64,000 bases of DNA from CAZGUH01 sp964529005. GTDB taxonomy: Bacteria; Actinomycetota; Acidimicrobiia; Acidimicrobiales; Ilumatobacteraceae. Both the position numbers and the translations under genes were made by a program. Below are positions 19,003 to 26,479 of the stretch, piece by piece. Every line of letters begins with the position of its first letter. The stretch's first letter is position 1. The stretch covers positions 62,001 to 126,000 of the forward strand of contig CAZGUH010000005.1 in the NCBI GenBank assembly GCA_964529005.1. Reading direction: 5' to 3'. A model generated the notes under the pieces. That model worked only from the letters and a program-made list of their open reading frames with translations. It was not told the DNA's origin and ran no database searches.

Positions 19003-20168
19003 CGCCAGCACAGACGCTCAACGGTGCCCCCCGTCTTCATCACGGCTGCACGCACGGACCTCGCGTCGCGGAGTTCTTCGCCGGGATCGGGCTCGTGCGC
19101 CTCGGGCTCGAGCAGTCCGGCTTCGAGGTCGTGTGGTCGAACGACATCGACGCGGCGAAGCACGCCATGTATGTCAACAACTTCGGCGCCGGCGAGGGTC
19201 ACGAATTCGCGCTGAGCGATGTCGGCCACGTCGATGGGGCGTCGATGCCGGCCGTCGACGTCGCCTGGGCGTCCTTCCCCTGCACCGACTTGTCGCTCGC
19301 CGGGTCACGGCGCGGGCTCGCTGGCTCGGAGTCCGGCGCCTTCTTCCACTTCGCTCGCATCGTCAGCGAGCTGACGAAGCGTCCGAGCGTCGTCGCGCTC
19401 GAGAACGTCGTCGGCCTGGCCACCAGCCGGGGCGGCGACGACCTGCGCGTTGCGGTCTCCGAGCTGAACGCGCTCGGGTACTCGGTCGACGTCATCACGC
19501 TCGACGCCCGCCGATTCGTTCCACAGTCACGCCCGCGGATCTTCCTCGTCGGGTCGCTCGAACCGGTGGCCAGCGGCACGCCGAACGACGTCCTGCGGCC
19601 CGAGTGGATGCAGTTCGTGTTCGACGACGCCGATCTCCGCACGCACCAGGCTCCGTTGCCGTCACCGCCACCGCCGCTGAGCGAGGGGTTCTCCGCCGCG
19701 GCCGACCGCCTCGCTCCCGGGGATCCGGCGTGGTGGGACGACGAGCGCACGACACGCTTCCTCGATTCGCTGTCGGACCGGCAGCGGGCGCGCCTCGAAC
19801 GCCTGCGGTCCGGCGCACGGATCAGCTACCGCACGATGTACCGACGGACGCGTGAGGGCTCCGCGGTGTGGGAGATCCGGGCCGACGATCTGGCCGGCTG
19901 CCTGCGAACGGCGCGCGGGGGATCGTCGAAGCAGGCCGTCGTCCGAGCCGGGCGCGGCGCCGTGAGAGCCCGATGGATGACGGCCCACGAGTACGCGACG
20001 CTCATGGGCGCTCCCTCGTACCTCCTCACGGGCATCCGGCCCCTCCAGGCGATGTTCGGCTTCGGGGACGCAGTCTGCGTACCCGTCGTGCAGTGGATCG
20101 GCGAGCACTACCTGATGCCGCTGCTCGACGGGGCGTTCACCCCGCGCAGCACGGCTCGAGCCAGCTGA
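18999..20168 (+). CDS. DNA (cytosine-5) methyltransferase, no visible restriction partner
   Basis: About 389 residues from TTG 18999, the only usual start close to the first conserved motif. C5-methyltransferase motifs are in order: I (RVAEFFAGIGLVRLGLEQSG, SAM binding), IV (SFPCTDLSLAG, catalytic Cys), VI (ALENVVGL), VIII (QSRPRIFLVG), a target-recognition region, IX (RWMTAHEYATLMGAP) and X (FGFGDAVCVPVVQWI). The protein is complete. No endonuclease or Vsr gene lies alongside. The neighbours are a two-helix membrane protein (overlapping) and a PIG-L deacetylase. It may be an orphan epigenetic methylase or the remnant of a restriction system. The target sequence cannot be predicted. Confidence 0.9.
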   Translation: MTPAQTLNGAPRLHHGCTHGPRVAEFFAGIGLVRLGLEQSGFEVVWSNDIDAAKHAMYVNNFGAGEGHEFALSDVGHVDGASMPAVDVAWASFPCTDLSLAGSRRGLAGSESGAFFHFARIVSELTKRPSVVALENVVGLATSRGGDDLRVAVSELNALGYSVDVITLDARRFVPQSRPRIFLVGSLEPVASGTPNDVLRPEWMQFVFDDADLRTHQAPLPSPPPPLSEGFSAAADRLAPGDPAWWDDERTTRFLDSLSDRQRARLERLRSGARISYRTMYRRTREGSAVWEIRADDLAGCLRTARGGSSKQAVVRAGRGAVRARWMTAHEYATLMGAPSYLLTGIRPLQAMFGFGDAVCVPVVQWIGEHYLMPLLDGAFTPRSTARAS

Positions 20169-20192
20169 GCCTCGGGCACGCTTCTCGCCGCC

Positions 20193-20942
20193 TCACATCG
20201 CGATCTCGTCCAGCGGGCCCCGCGGCCCACGGCGGATGAACCACTCGAAGCCGTAGACCGCGGCGAACGTCGCGTCGTCCATCGTCAACACGTCGGCGTC
20301 GGCCGAGATCTGGCTGACATGAGCAGCGATCGCTCGGCGCTTCGCCTCGATGACGGGGCGCACGTCGACCGTCGTCGTCACGAGCACGGTCGGCACGCCG
20401 ACGGGCGCCGGATCGGCGAGCGCAGCGAGAGCGTGCCCGACGAGATGCGTTTCCACGAAATGCAGGTACTCCCGATCGACCGTCGCTTCGTAGACCGTCG
20501 GGATCTCGGCGATGCGGGCCGCTTCGATGCCTACTTCGTGCACGGCGACGTGGTCCGGATGCCCGTAGATGCCGCCGTCGTCGTAGGCCACCAGACTCGA
20601 CGCGCCGACGCGGCGGACGACGTCGGCCAAGCGCGCCGCGGCATCGCCGACCGCAGCGTCGCGGAACGCGCCCGCGGGACGACCTCGGGCCGAGGGCGCC
20701 AGCCCGGAGTCGGAGTATCCCAGGAACACGACATCGGAGACGCCCAGCCGCTCGCAGGCAGCGCGGGTCTCGGCGACGCGGCGCGGGCCCAGGGCGGCGG
20801 ACCCGTCGTCGGCGCCCAGCTCGCCGGACGTGGCGATGACCACCACCGCGCGGTGGCCGCCGCCGACCATACGGGCGATCGTGCCGCCGGTGAAGATCGC
20901 CTCGTCGTCAGGGTGGGCGTGGAAGAAGACGATCGTCGACAT
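20193..20942 (-). CDS. PIG-L/LmbE-family deacetylase
   Basis: 249 residues. The zinc motif AHPDDE (FFHAHPDDEAIFTGG) and the downstream ligand region GGIYGHPDHVAVHEVG mark the GlcNAc-PI de-N-acetylase family, which includes MshB, Mca and LmbE. These enzymes remove acetyl or amide groups from sugar conjugates such as mycothiol precursors. No mycothiol gene is nearby, so the substrate is open. Start ATG 20942 directly precedes the first beta strand. Confidence 0.9.
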   Translation of the reverse strand: MSTIVFFHAHPDDEAIFTGGTIARMVGGGHRAVVVIATSGELGADDGSAALGPRRVAETRAACERLGVSDVVFLGYSDSGLAPSARGRPAGAFRDAAVGDAAARLADVVRRVGASSLVAYDDGGIYGHPDHVAVHEVGIEAARIAEIPTVYEATVDREYLHFVETHLVGHALAALADPAPVGVPTVLVTTTVDVRPVIEAKRRAIAAHVSQISADADVLTMDDATFAAVYGFEWFIRRGPRGPLDEIAM

Positions 20943-21080
20943 CAGGCATTGCCCGTCATCGGGCCGTCGCGGGCACGGGCAGACGGCGATCAGGCACGGA
21001 CCGATTGTGGCGCATCGACACGTCGAACGAACCAGACCTGCCAGATGTGAGGGAACGAGCTCGGGTTGACGTGCGCCTGG

Positions 21081-21128
21081 GTTGTCAGCAGGTTACGTTG
21101 TCATCAGGTTGCGTTGTCATTGGGTTGC
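21081..21128. repeat. Three tandem 16-bp repeats, probable operator of the RES-Xre operon
   Basis: GTTGTCAGCAGGTTAC, GTTGTCATCAGGTTGC and GTTGTCATTGGGTTGC follow one another without spacers (21081-21096, 21097-21112, 21113-21128). A much weaker fourth copy may precede them at 21065. A -10-like TAGCGT follows at 21132-21137, and the antitoxin starts at 21160. Tandem copies just before a toxin-antitoxin operon are the expected target of the antitoxin's helix-turn-helix. That binding role is inferred. The 20943-21080 stretch before them shows nothing else. Confidence 0.75.
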
Positions 21129-21159
21129 CCCTAGCGTGCGCCCCTGGGAGGTGTCGAAG

Positions 21160-21606
21160 ATGGCACGTCGAACTGCGGAACTGCGCCGCCAGTCGGCCGC
21201 GCGTGTGGTCGTCGAGCAGATGGTCGCGGATGCACTCGATCTCGACGCCGTCGCGGCCGAGCTCGATCGGGTGCGCGCCGTGCAGCCCCTCGCCCGCACG
21301 ATGGAGGTGTGGGGCCTGAGCCACGCCGATGTCGCGCGCATGTTCGGCGTCACCCGCCAGGCGGTCGCCAAGTGGATTGCCGCGGGCGTCCCTGCGGAGC
21401 GTGCGTCGGCGGTCGCCGACCTCGCCGCGGCCACCGACCTGCTGGTGCGCCATGTGCAGCGCGACCGCATCGCGGCTGTCGTCCGCCGGCCAGCGCCCGC
21501 CTTGGGGCAACGTTCGCTGGTCGAGCTCGCGGCGACGGATGGCGCCGGCGCGGTCCTCGCCGCGTGCCGGGCGATGTTCGCGTTCGGTCAGGTCGAGGGT
21601 TCGTGA
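21160..21606 (+). CDS. Xre/MbcA/ParS-type antitoxin
   Basis: 148 residues from ATG 21160 with GGGAGG eight bases upstream. The central WGLSHADVARMFGVTRQAVAKWIAAG is a helix-turn-helix. The C-terminal RIAAVVRRPAPALGQRSLVELAATDGAGAVLAACRAMFAFGQV matches the Xre/MbcA/ParS toxin-binding region (normally ...P.P.LGGRSPLELL...). It overlaps the RES gene by GTGA, the usual layout of RES-Xre modules such as MbcTA of Mycobacterium. It should neutralise the toxin and repress the operon through the tandem repeats upstream. Confidence 0.85.
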   Translation: MARRTAELRRQSAARVVVEQMVADALDLDAVAAELDRVRAVQPLARTMEVWGLSHADVARMFGVTRQAVAKWIAAGVPAERASAVADLAAATDLLVRHVQRDRIAAVVRRPAPALGQRSLVELAATDGAGAVLAACRAMFAFGQVEGS

Positions 21607-22145
21607 CGATGATCGCCGAGGACGTGCCCGACGGGCATTCGTGGTGGCGCATCGCGCCATCCGACTGGGACGACCCGCTCGATGCGAGCTTCGCCGGCCA
21701 GCGCGGCGGGCGCTGGAACCCTCCGGGCAGCTTTCCGACGCTCTACCTCAACGAGGACCGCGTCACCGCTCGCGTCAACATGCAGCTGTTCGCGGCCCGC
21801 TGGCCGTACGAACCCGAGGACCTGCGCGCCGACGCTGCTCCGGTCTTGGTCGAGGCCCTGCTGCCGCGGGCACAACGCGTCGCGGACGCGCACACGCCAG
21901 CCGGCGTCTCCCGGCTCGGTCTTCCGCCCACGTACCCCGTCGACGCGCGGGGCGAGACGGTCGCCCACGACGTCTGCCAAACGATCGGCTCGCGGGTGCA
22001 CGAGCGCGGCCTGCGCGGTGTCCGCTGCCGCTCCGCGCAAGCGCCGCTGGGCGCAGGGCGCGAGCTGGCATGGTTCCCGGCCACAGCGCGGAGCCGAGCG
22101 CGCCGAGGCGCCACGCTGACGTTCACCGAATGGTTCTGGGCGTGA
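21603..22145 (+). CDS. RES-domain toxin (NAD-degrading family)
   Basis: About 180 residues from GTG 21603, which overlaps the antitoxin stop. ATG 21609 is an alternative. RES features: SWWRIAPSDWDDPLDASFAGQRGGRWNPPGSFPTLYLNED near the N-terminus, and a C-terminal half ending TLTFTEWFWA. RES toxins such as MbcT break down NAD+ (phosphorolysis or hydrolysis). In the usual YLAES..lAl.E block, the position normally holding Glu appears to be Asn (VTARVNMQLF), so activity should not be assumed. The stop overlaps the start of the next gene. Confidence 0.82.
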   Translation: MTMIAEDVPDGHSWWRIAPSDWDDPLDASFAGQRGGRWNPPGSFPTLYLNEDRVTARVNMQLFAARWPYEPEDLRADAAPVLVEALLPRAQRVADAHTPAGVSRLGLPPTYPVDARGETVAHDVCQTIGSRVHERGLRGVRCRSAQAPLGAGRELAWFPATARSRARRGATLTFTEWFWA

Positions 22146-22948
22146 GGAATCGCGTGGCAGCTCATCGACGTCGGTCCGCGGCAGCCGCCGCGCTCGCCGG
22201 CGCGCTCGTCGTCGCCCTCGGAATGTCCGGGTGCGGTGACGGGTCGATCCCGACGGCGACAATCGATCCCGACGACCTCGACCTCACCGGTCGCACGTTC
22301 CTGTCGACCGAGGTGCAGGGATACACGCTGGCTCCGGACACCCGGGTGGTGCTCACCTTCGACCGCGAACGTGTGGGCGCGTCGGCCGGATGCAACGCGC
22401 TGGACGGCGACTTCGAGGTCGACGACAGCGTTCTCGTGGTCGACAAGGTCACCCAGACCGAGATCGGGTGCTCGCCCGAGCTCGCCGATCAGGATCGGTG
22501 GCTCGCAGAGCTGCTGACGTCCCGCCCGACGCTCAGCCGGGCCGGCCCCACGATCACCCTGACCACAGCCGCCGTCACGGTCCGGCTCACCGATCAGGAG
22601 GTCGCCGACCCAGATCGCCCACTCGAAGGCACCGTGTGGACGGTCGTGTCGACGATCGTCGGTGACGGGGCCAGCCAGGCGCCCCCGGGCGGCTCGATCG
22701 TCTTCGACGGCGGCACGGTGGAGGTCGAACTCGGATGCAACACCGGGACCGGCGCGTACACGCTGGAAGGGTCGACGATCACGTTCGGTGAGTTGACGGC
22801 GACGGCGAAGACGTGCGATGACGCCGGCGTCATGGCGCTCGAGACGGCGATGACCGACGTCTTGCGCGGCGACGTGACGTTCCACATCACCGCCAGCCGG
22901 CTCGACCTCACGGGTCCGGCAGGGGGCTTGCAGCTGCGGGCGAGCTGA
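22142..22948 (+). CDS. Lipoprotein with two META (HslJ-like) domains
   Basis: About 268 residues from GTG 22142 (ATG 22130 and GTG 22154 are alternatives). A basic n-region (HRRR), a hydrophobic core and lipobox Met-Ser-Gly-Cys31 indicate a lipid-anchored exported protein. Two META domains follow: LTGRTFLSTEVQG ... GASAGCNALDGDFEV ... QTEIGCSPELADQDRWL and LEGTVWTVVSTIVG ... ELGCNTGTGAYTLEG ... TAKTCDD. META domains occur in HslJ and in secreted stress proteins, and their function is not well defined. The start overlaps the RES stop by GTGA, which is odd for a lipoprotein. The 3' end overlaps the convergent HD gene by 41 bp. Confidence 0.82.
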   Translation: MRNRVAAHRRRSAAAAALAGALVVALGMSGCGDGSIPTATIDPDDLDLTGRTFLSTEVQGYTLAPDTRVVLTFDRERVGASAGCNALDGDFEVDDSVLVVDKVTQTEIGCSPELADQDRWLAELLTSRPTLSRAGPTITLTTAAVTVRLTDQEVADPDRPLEGTVWTVVSTIVGDGASQAPPGGSIVFDGGTVEVELGCNTGTGAYTLEGSTITFGELTATAKTCDDAGVMALETAMTDVLRGDVTFHITASRLDLTGPAGGLQLRAS

Positions 22949-23549
22949 CCTCGCCGTCACGCATCGCCGCGTAGGCGGCGCTGATGCGCTCACGAGCGAC
23001 CGCCCACAGCGCTGCGGACGCCGCTCCGATCGGACTGTTGCGGCGGACGACCCGCTCCTCGTCGATGGCGTGGCGCACCCACGGCGCCTCGTCGCCGCTG
23101 GCGTGGTTCAGCAGCACCGGCTGCATCCGATCGACGGCGTTGGCGAAGCGGGCGTCCGCGGTCGCACCGGCCTCGAACTCTTCCCACAAGGCTCGAAGGC
23201 TTTGCCCCTGATCATCCGGCAGGAGGCCGAAGATCCGGTCGGCTGCGGCTGTCTCTCGCTCGGCCTTCGAGGCATAGCCCGCCTCGTCGTAGGCGAAGGT
23301 GTCCCCCGCGTCGATCTCCACCAGGTCGTGGAGCACGCACATCAGGACCACCCGGCTGACGTCGACCGGCTCGTCTGCCCACTCCGACAGCACGAGGGCG
23401 AACAGAGCAAGGTGCCACGAATGCTCGGCCGTGTTCTCCCGGCGGGCGCCGCCCATGATCGGCGTCTGGCGCTCCACCAGCTTCAACGAGTCGACGGCGA
23501 GCAGGAACTCGAGCTGTTGGCGGAGACGGTCGTCAGCCACGCTGTGCAT
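22908..23549 (-). CDS. HD-domain phosphohydrolase (YfbR/HDDC2-like)
   Basis: 213 residues from ATG 23549. HD motifs: ENTAEHSWHLALFA (first His), VLMCVLHDLVEIDAGDTFAYD (His-Asp pair) and a later Asp region. The pattern matches the 5'-deoxynucleotidase YfbR/HDDC2 family, which dephosphorylates deoxynucleoside monophosphates. Earlier in-frame codons contain Arg/Ser-rich sequence with no family similarity and overlap the small membrane gene region. The C-terminal codons overlap the convergent lipoprotein gene. Confidence 0.85.
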   Translation of the reverse strand: MHSVADDRLRQQLEFLLAVDSLKLVERQTPIMGGARRENTAEHSWHLALFALVLSEWADEPVDVSRVVLMCVLHDLVEIDAGDTFAYDEAGYASKAERETAAADRIFGLLPDDQGQSLRALWEEFEAGATADARFANAVDRMQPVLLNHASGDEAPWVRHAIDEERVVRRNSPIGAASAALWAVARERISAAYAAMRDGEVSSPAAASPLPDP

Positions 23550-23571
23550 CGTGGCATGCCGGCGGTCGGGC

Positions 23572-23781
23572 TCAGCCCACCACCAGAGAGCCGAGCGCGA
23601 TCGCGGCGACGACGAAGCCGAGCGCGGCCATCGCAACGCTTCGTCCCACCGGCGCCGTGCGCAGGTCTGCCTCGTCGCGGGGCCGCTCGGGGGGACGCAG
23701 GACCGCCATCACATTGCCGACGAACAGCGCGCCGCCGAGCGCCAGCAGCAACCAGACGATGAGGTCCTCACCGAGGAACAT
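23572..23781 (-). CDS. Small two-helix membrane protein
   Basis: 69 residues from ATG 23781. Two hydrophobic segments (LIVWLLLALGGALFVGNVMAVL and VAMAALGFVVAAIALGSLVVG) are joined by a charged loop (RPPERPRDEADLRTAPVGR). Family and role are not recognised. It sits 22 bp before the HD gene on the same strand, so the two may be co-transcribed. Confidence 0.6.
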   Translation of the reverse strand: MFLGEDLIVWLLLALGGALFVGNVMAVLRPPERPRDEADLRTAPVGRSVAMAALGFVVAAIALGSLVVG

Positions 23782-23831
23782 GTCCCCATGATGCCGGGCC
23801 GGAGCCCGGACCGCCCAGCCTCGCCGGTGCC

Positions 23832-23863
23832 TGGGCCGGCCGTGTTGCGGCACGGCCGGCCCA
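23832..23863 (-). terminator. 13-bp stem-loop downstream of dnaB
   Basis: TGGGCCGGCCGTG and CACGGCCGGCCCA form a perfect 13-bp stem around a 6-base loop, about 120 bp after the dnaB stop. No T-run follows. GC-rich hairpins without a U tail are common actinobacterial terminators. A second, smaller stem (CCGGGC/GCCCGG, 23794-23809) lies just before the small membrane gene. Otherwise the 23782-23983 interval shows nothing. Confidence 0.6.
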
Positions 23864-23983
23864 AGCGTGGGCATCCGACAGAGAGGGTGCGGACAGCCCG
23901 AAGCAGGCCATCCACCGTGACCTGCCGAGGAAACAGAGTCCGCACGACGGCTCCGATGACGCGAAAACGCGAGAAATCTCGAT

Positions 23984-25375
23984 TCAGACGCCGCGAGCGG
24001 CGTTGTCGAACCGGGTGTAGGCGCCCAAGAACACCAGCTTGCGCATGCCGACCGGGCCGCTGCGGTGCTTGGCGACGATGACCTCTGCGGATCCCTTGTC
24101 GTTCGAGTCGCTGTTGTAGACCTCGTCGCGGTACAGGAACATCACGACGTCGGCGTCCTGCTCGAGCGAGCCGCTCTCTCGGAGGTCGGCGAGCATCGGC
24201 CGCTTGTCGGCGCGCTGCTCGAGGCCACGGCTGAGCTGGCTCAGCGCCACGATCGGCACGTTGAGCTCGCGTGCCAGGATCTTCAGCCCTCGGCTGATCT
24301 CGCTGACCTCGAGCTGGCGGTTCTCGGCCGAGCCGCCGCCGGTCATCAGCTGGATGTAGTCGACGACGATGAGCGCCAGTCCGCCGTAGCGCTGCTTCAG
24401 GCGGCGGGCCTTGGCCCGGATCTCCATCACCGTGACCCTCGGGTTGTCGTCGAGGAACAGCGGCACTTCGAGGCGGCCGATCGCCCGGCCGATCTTGGTC
24501 CAATCGCTCTCGCTCAGCCGGCCGGTGCGCAGCTTCTGCGAGTCGACGCGTGCCTCGCTGCTGAGCACACGCTGGGTGAGCTCGGCATGGCCCATTTCCA
24601 GGGAGAAGACGAGCACCGGCTCGCGTGTCGTCTGCGCCACGTGCGTCGCCATGCCGAGCGCGAACGCCGTCTTGCCCATCGCAGGACGTGCGCCGACGAT
24701 GTTCAAGGTCGACGGCTGCAATCCGGACAGCATCTCGTCGAGGTCGTTGTAGCCGGTTGCCGTGCCGGTGATGGTCTTGCCGTTGTCGTAGGTCTCCTGG
24801 AGCTTGTCCATCGCCAGCGGGAGCAGCTCGCCGAGCTGTTTGGTGCTGTCGGTGACCCGGTCGTCGGCGACGGCGAAGACCTTCGATTCGGCGTCGTCGA
24901 TCGCCCGGGCGACGTCGTCGGGCTCGAGGTAGGCGATCTCGGCGATCTCGCTGGCGACGCCGATCAGCCGCCGCAGCATCGCCGTGTCCTGGACGATCTT
25001 GACGTAGCGGGCGGCGTTGGAGATCGCCGGCGTGGCGTTCTGGAGCGCGATCAGCGCTTCGGCGCCACCGATCTCCTCGAGCAAGCCGGCCCGGCGCAGT
25101 TCGTCGGCCACCGTGACCGCGTCGACCGGTTCACCGGTGGCTGCCAGCCCGCGAATGGCGTCGTAGATGTGCTGGTGAGCGGGCTTGTAGAAGTCGGACG
25201 AGGCGACGTTCATCTCGGCGGCGACACCCACGGCGTCGCTCGACAGCAGCAGAGCGCCGAGCAACGACTCCTCCGCGCTGAGGTTGTGCGGCGGCACGCG
25301 GCTCTCGACCCGCCTCCCCGTGGGTGGCGCGGAGCGCCGGCCACGCGTTTCGTTGGGCACCTGTGTGATCACCAC
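23984..25375 (-). CDS. dnaB: Replicative DNA helicase DnaB
   Basis: 463 residues from GTG 25375, the only usual start after an in-frame stop. The N-terminal DnaB domain (VPPHNLSAEESLLGALLLS) is followed by a linker and the RecA-like core: Walker A ARPAMGKTAFA, VFSLEM (H2), VVDYIQLM (Walker B), and LSRGLEQRADKRPMLADLRESGSLEQDADVVMFLYR, ending GAYTRFDN. No intein is present, unlike in several actinobacteria. The helicase unwinds DNA ahead of the fork. It lies downstream of rplI on the same strand, the usual rpsF-ssb-rpsR-rplI-dnaB order, with 234 bp between rplI and dnaB. Confidence 0.97.
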   Translation of the reverse strand: MVITQVPNETRGRRSAPPTGRRVESRVPPHNLSAEESLLGALLLSSDAVGVAAEMNVASSDFYKPAHQHIYDAIRGLAATGEPVDAVTVADELRRAGLLEEIGGAEALIALQNATPAISNAARYVKIVQDTAMLRRLIGVASEIAEIAYLEPDDVARAIDDAESKVFAVADDRVTDSTKQLGELLPLAMDKLQETYDNGKTITGTATGYNDLDEMLSGLQPSTLNIVGARPAMGKTAFALGMATHVAQTTREPVLVFSLEMGHAELTQRVLSSEARVDSQKLRTGRLSESDWTKIGRAIGRLEVPLFLDDNPRVTVMEIRAKARRLKQRYGGLALIVVDYIQLMTGGGSAENRQLEVSEISRGLKILARELNVPIVALSQLSRGLEQRADKRPMLADLRESGSLEQDADVVMFLYRDEVYNSDSNDKGSAEVIVAKHRSGPVGMRKLVFLGAYTRFDNAARGV

Positions 25376-25376
25376 C

Positions 25377-25403
25377 TCGTCCGTCTCGTCCGTCTCGTCC
25401 GTC
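25377..25403. repeat. Three 9-bp tandem repeats at the dnaB start
   Basis: TCGTCCGTC occurs three times in a row and ends one base before the dnaB GTG start. In the mRNA sense it reads GACGGACGA, a purine-rich tract that could act in place of a conventional ribosome binding site. Confidence 0.7.
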
Positions 25404-25471
25404 TGGTCGTTCGCTGCACCCTCGCGGAGTTCGCCTGGGGATCGCTAGTAGGACGACCCTGTTGATCTTCC

Positions 25472-25530
25472 TGTGGACAACACAGCCCCGCTGTGGACAG
25501 CGGGGCTGTGCATAACCCTGTGGAACAGGG
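25472..25530. promoter_or_regulatory. DnaA-box and palindrome cluster between rplI and dnaB
   Basis: TGTGGACAA (25472-25480) is an exact reverse complement of the actinobacterial DnaA box TTGTCCACA. TGTGCATAA (25507-25515) is one mismatch from TTATCCACA in reverse. Between them, CACAGCCCCGCTG and CAGCGGGGCTGTG (25481-25493, 25498-25510) form a perfect 13-bp stem with loop TGGA. A smaller stem CCCTGT/ACAGGG follows (25516-25530). The cluster may be a DnaA-controlled dnaB regulatory region, a terminator for the rpsF-rplI operon, or both. Confidence 0.6.
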
Positions 25531-25609
25531 CCTAGGACTGTGGAGTTCAACCGAAACGTTGCTCTCCGTTCACCACACGGACATCCTGCGTGGCGAAACC
25601 TGGGGAAAG

Positions 25610-26059
25610 TCAGCGAGCGACGATCTCGATGGTGATCGGGAACGCGACGTCGCTGTGGAGGCGGGCCGTGGCGGTGTGCTCGCCGAGCACCTTGGCAGGC
25701 TCCATGTGCAGGTTCTTCTTGTCGATGACGATCGAGGTCTGCTTCTCGATGGCCTCGGCGACCTCGGCGGGGCCGACCGATCCGTAGAGCCGGCCCTCCG
25801 CGCCCGCCTTGGCCGCGATGGTGATCACCTTCGCCACGAGCGAGGTGGCCACCGTCTGCGCCGCTTCCCGGTCGCTGGCGTCACGCAGGTCGCGCGAGCG
25901 GCGCATCGCATTGGCCTGCTCCACTGCTCCCGGGGTCGCCACGAACGCCAAACCCTTCGGGAGCAGGTAGTTGCGGGCGTGCCCGTCGCTGACGTCGACG
26001 ATGTCGCCACGCTTGCCGACGCCGTTGAGATCCTGGCGAAGGATGACCTTGACGCTCAT
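25610..26059 (-). CDS. rplI: 50S ribosomal protein L9
   Basis: 149 residues. The N-terminal signature KVILRQDLNGVGKRGDIVDVSDGHARNYLLPKGLA is the L9 rRNA-binding domain. A connecting helix and the C-terminal domain (GRLYGSVGPAEVAEAIEKQ) follow. The length is normal. The start overlaps the rpsR stop by ATGA. Confidence 0.97.
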   Translation of the reverse strand: MSVKVILRQDLNGVGKRGDIVDVSDGHARNYLLPKGLAFVATPGAVEQANAMRRSRDLRDASDREAAQTVATSLVAKVITIAAKAGAEGRLYGSVGPAEVAEAIEKQTSIVIDKKNLHMEPAKVLGEHTATARLHSDVAFPITIEIVAR

Positions 26060-26463
26060 TCCTCGCCTCCCTGACCCTCGACCTCGACCTCAGGCGCGCT
26101 CTGGTTGGCGGCCTCGTCGGTGACGGGCGGCCGCTCGTTGCCGGGGCGGCCACGACGCTCGCCATCGCCGTCGCGCGGCGGGCGGCCGGCACGCTGGGTG
26201 GAGACGCGCTTGGTGTAGGGCAGCAGAGCCATCTCGCGTGCGTTCTTGATGGCGTTGGCCACCTCGCGCTGCTGCTGGACGTTGTTCCCGGTGACCCGGC
26301 GGTTGCGGATCTTGCTGCGGTCGCTGACGAACCGCTGGAGGAGGTTGACGTCCTTGTAGTCGACGTACTCGACCTTCTCGGTGACGAGCACGCTGGTCTT
26401 CTTCTTGAACTTCTTCGGGTTCGCCTCTTTGGGAGTGCGAGCGCGGTTCTTCTTGCTGGTCAT
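26056..26463 (-). CDS. rpsR: 30S ribosomal protein S18 with extended tails
   Basis: 135 residues from ATG 26463. The S18 core is VEYVDYKDVNLLQRFVSDRSKIRNRRVTGNNVQQQREVANAIKNAREMALLPYT (about 31-85). The core carries no Cys pair, so it is the zinc-free form. Beyond it lie a Lys-rich N-terminus and a ~50-residue Arg/Pro then acidic C-terminus (ending VEVEGQGGEE) that ordinary 75-85-residue S18 proteins lack. It sits between ssb (16-bp gap) and rplI (overlap). Confidence 0.95.
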   Translation of the reverse strand: MTSKKNRARTPKEANPKKFKKKTSVLVTEKVEYVDYKDVNLLQRFVSDRSKIRNRRVTGNNVQQQREVANAIKNAREMALLPYTKRVSTQRAGRPPRDGDGERRGRPGNERPPVTDEAANQSAPEVEVEGQGGEE

Positions 26464-26479
26464 CGCGGTGCTTTCTCGA

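Noticed and set aside
17326..24000. Integrative element with tRNA attachment duplication
   Set aside because: No second copy of the tRNA 3' end, integrase or excisionase was found.
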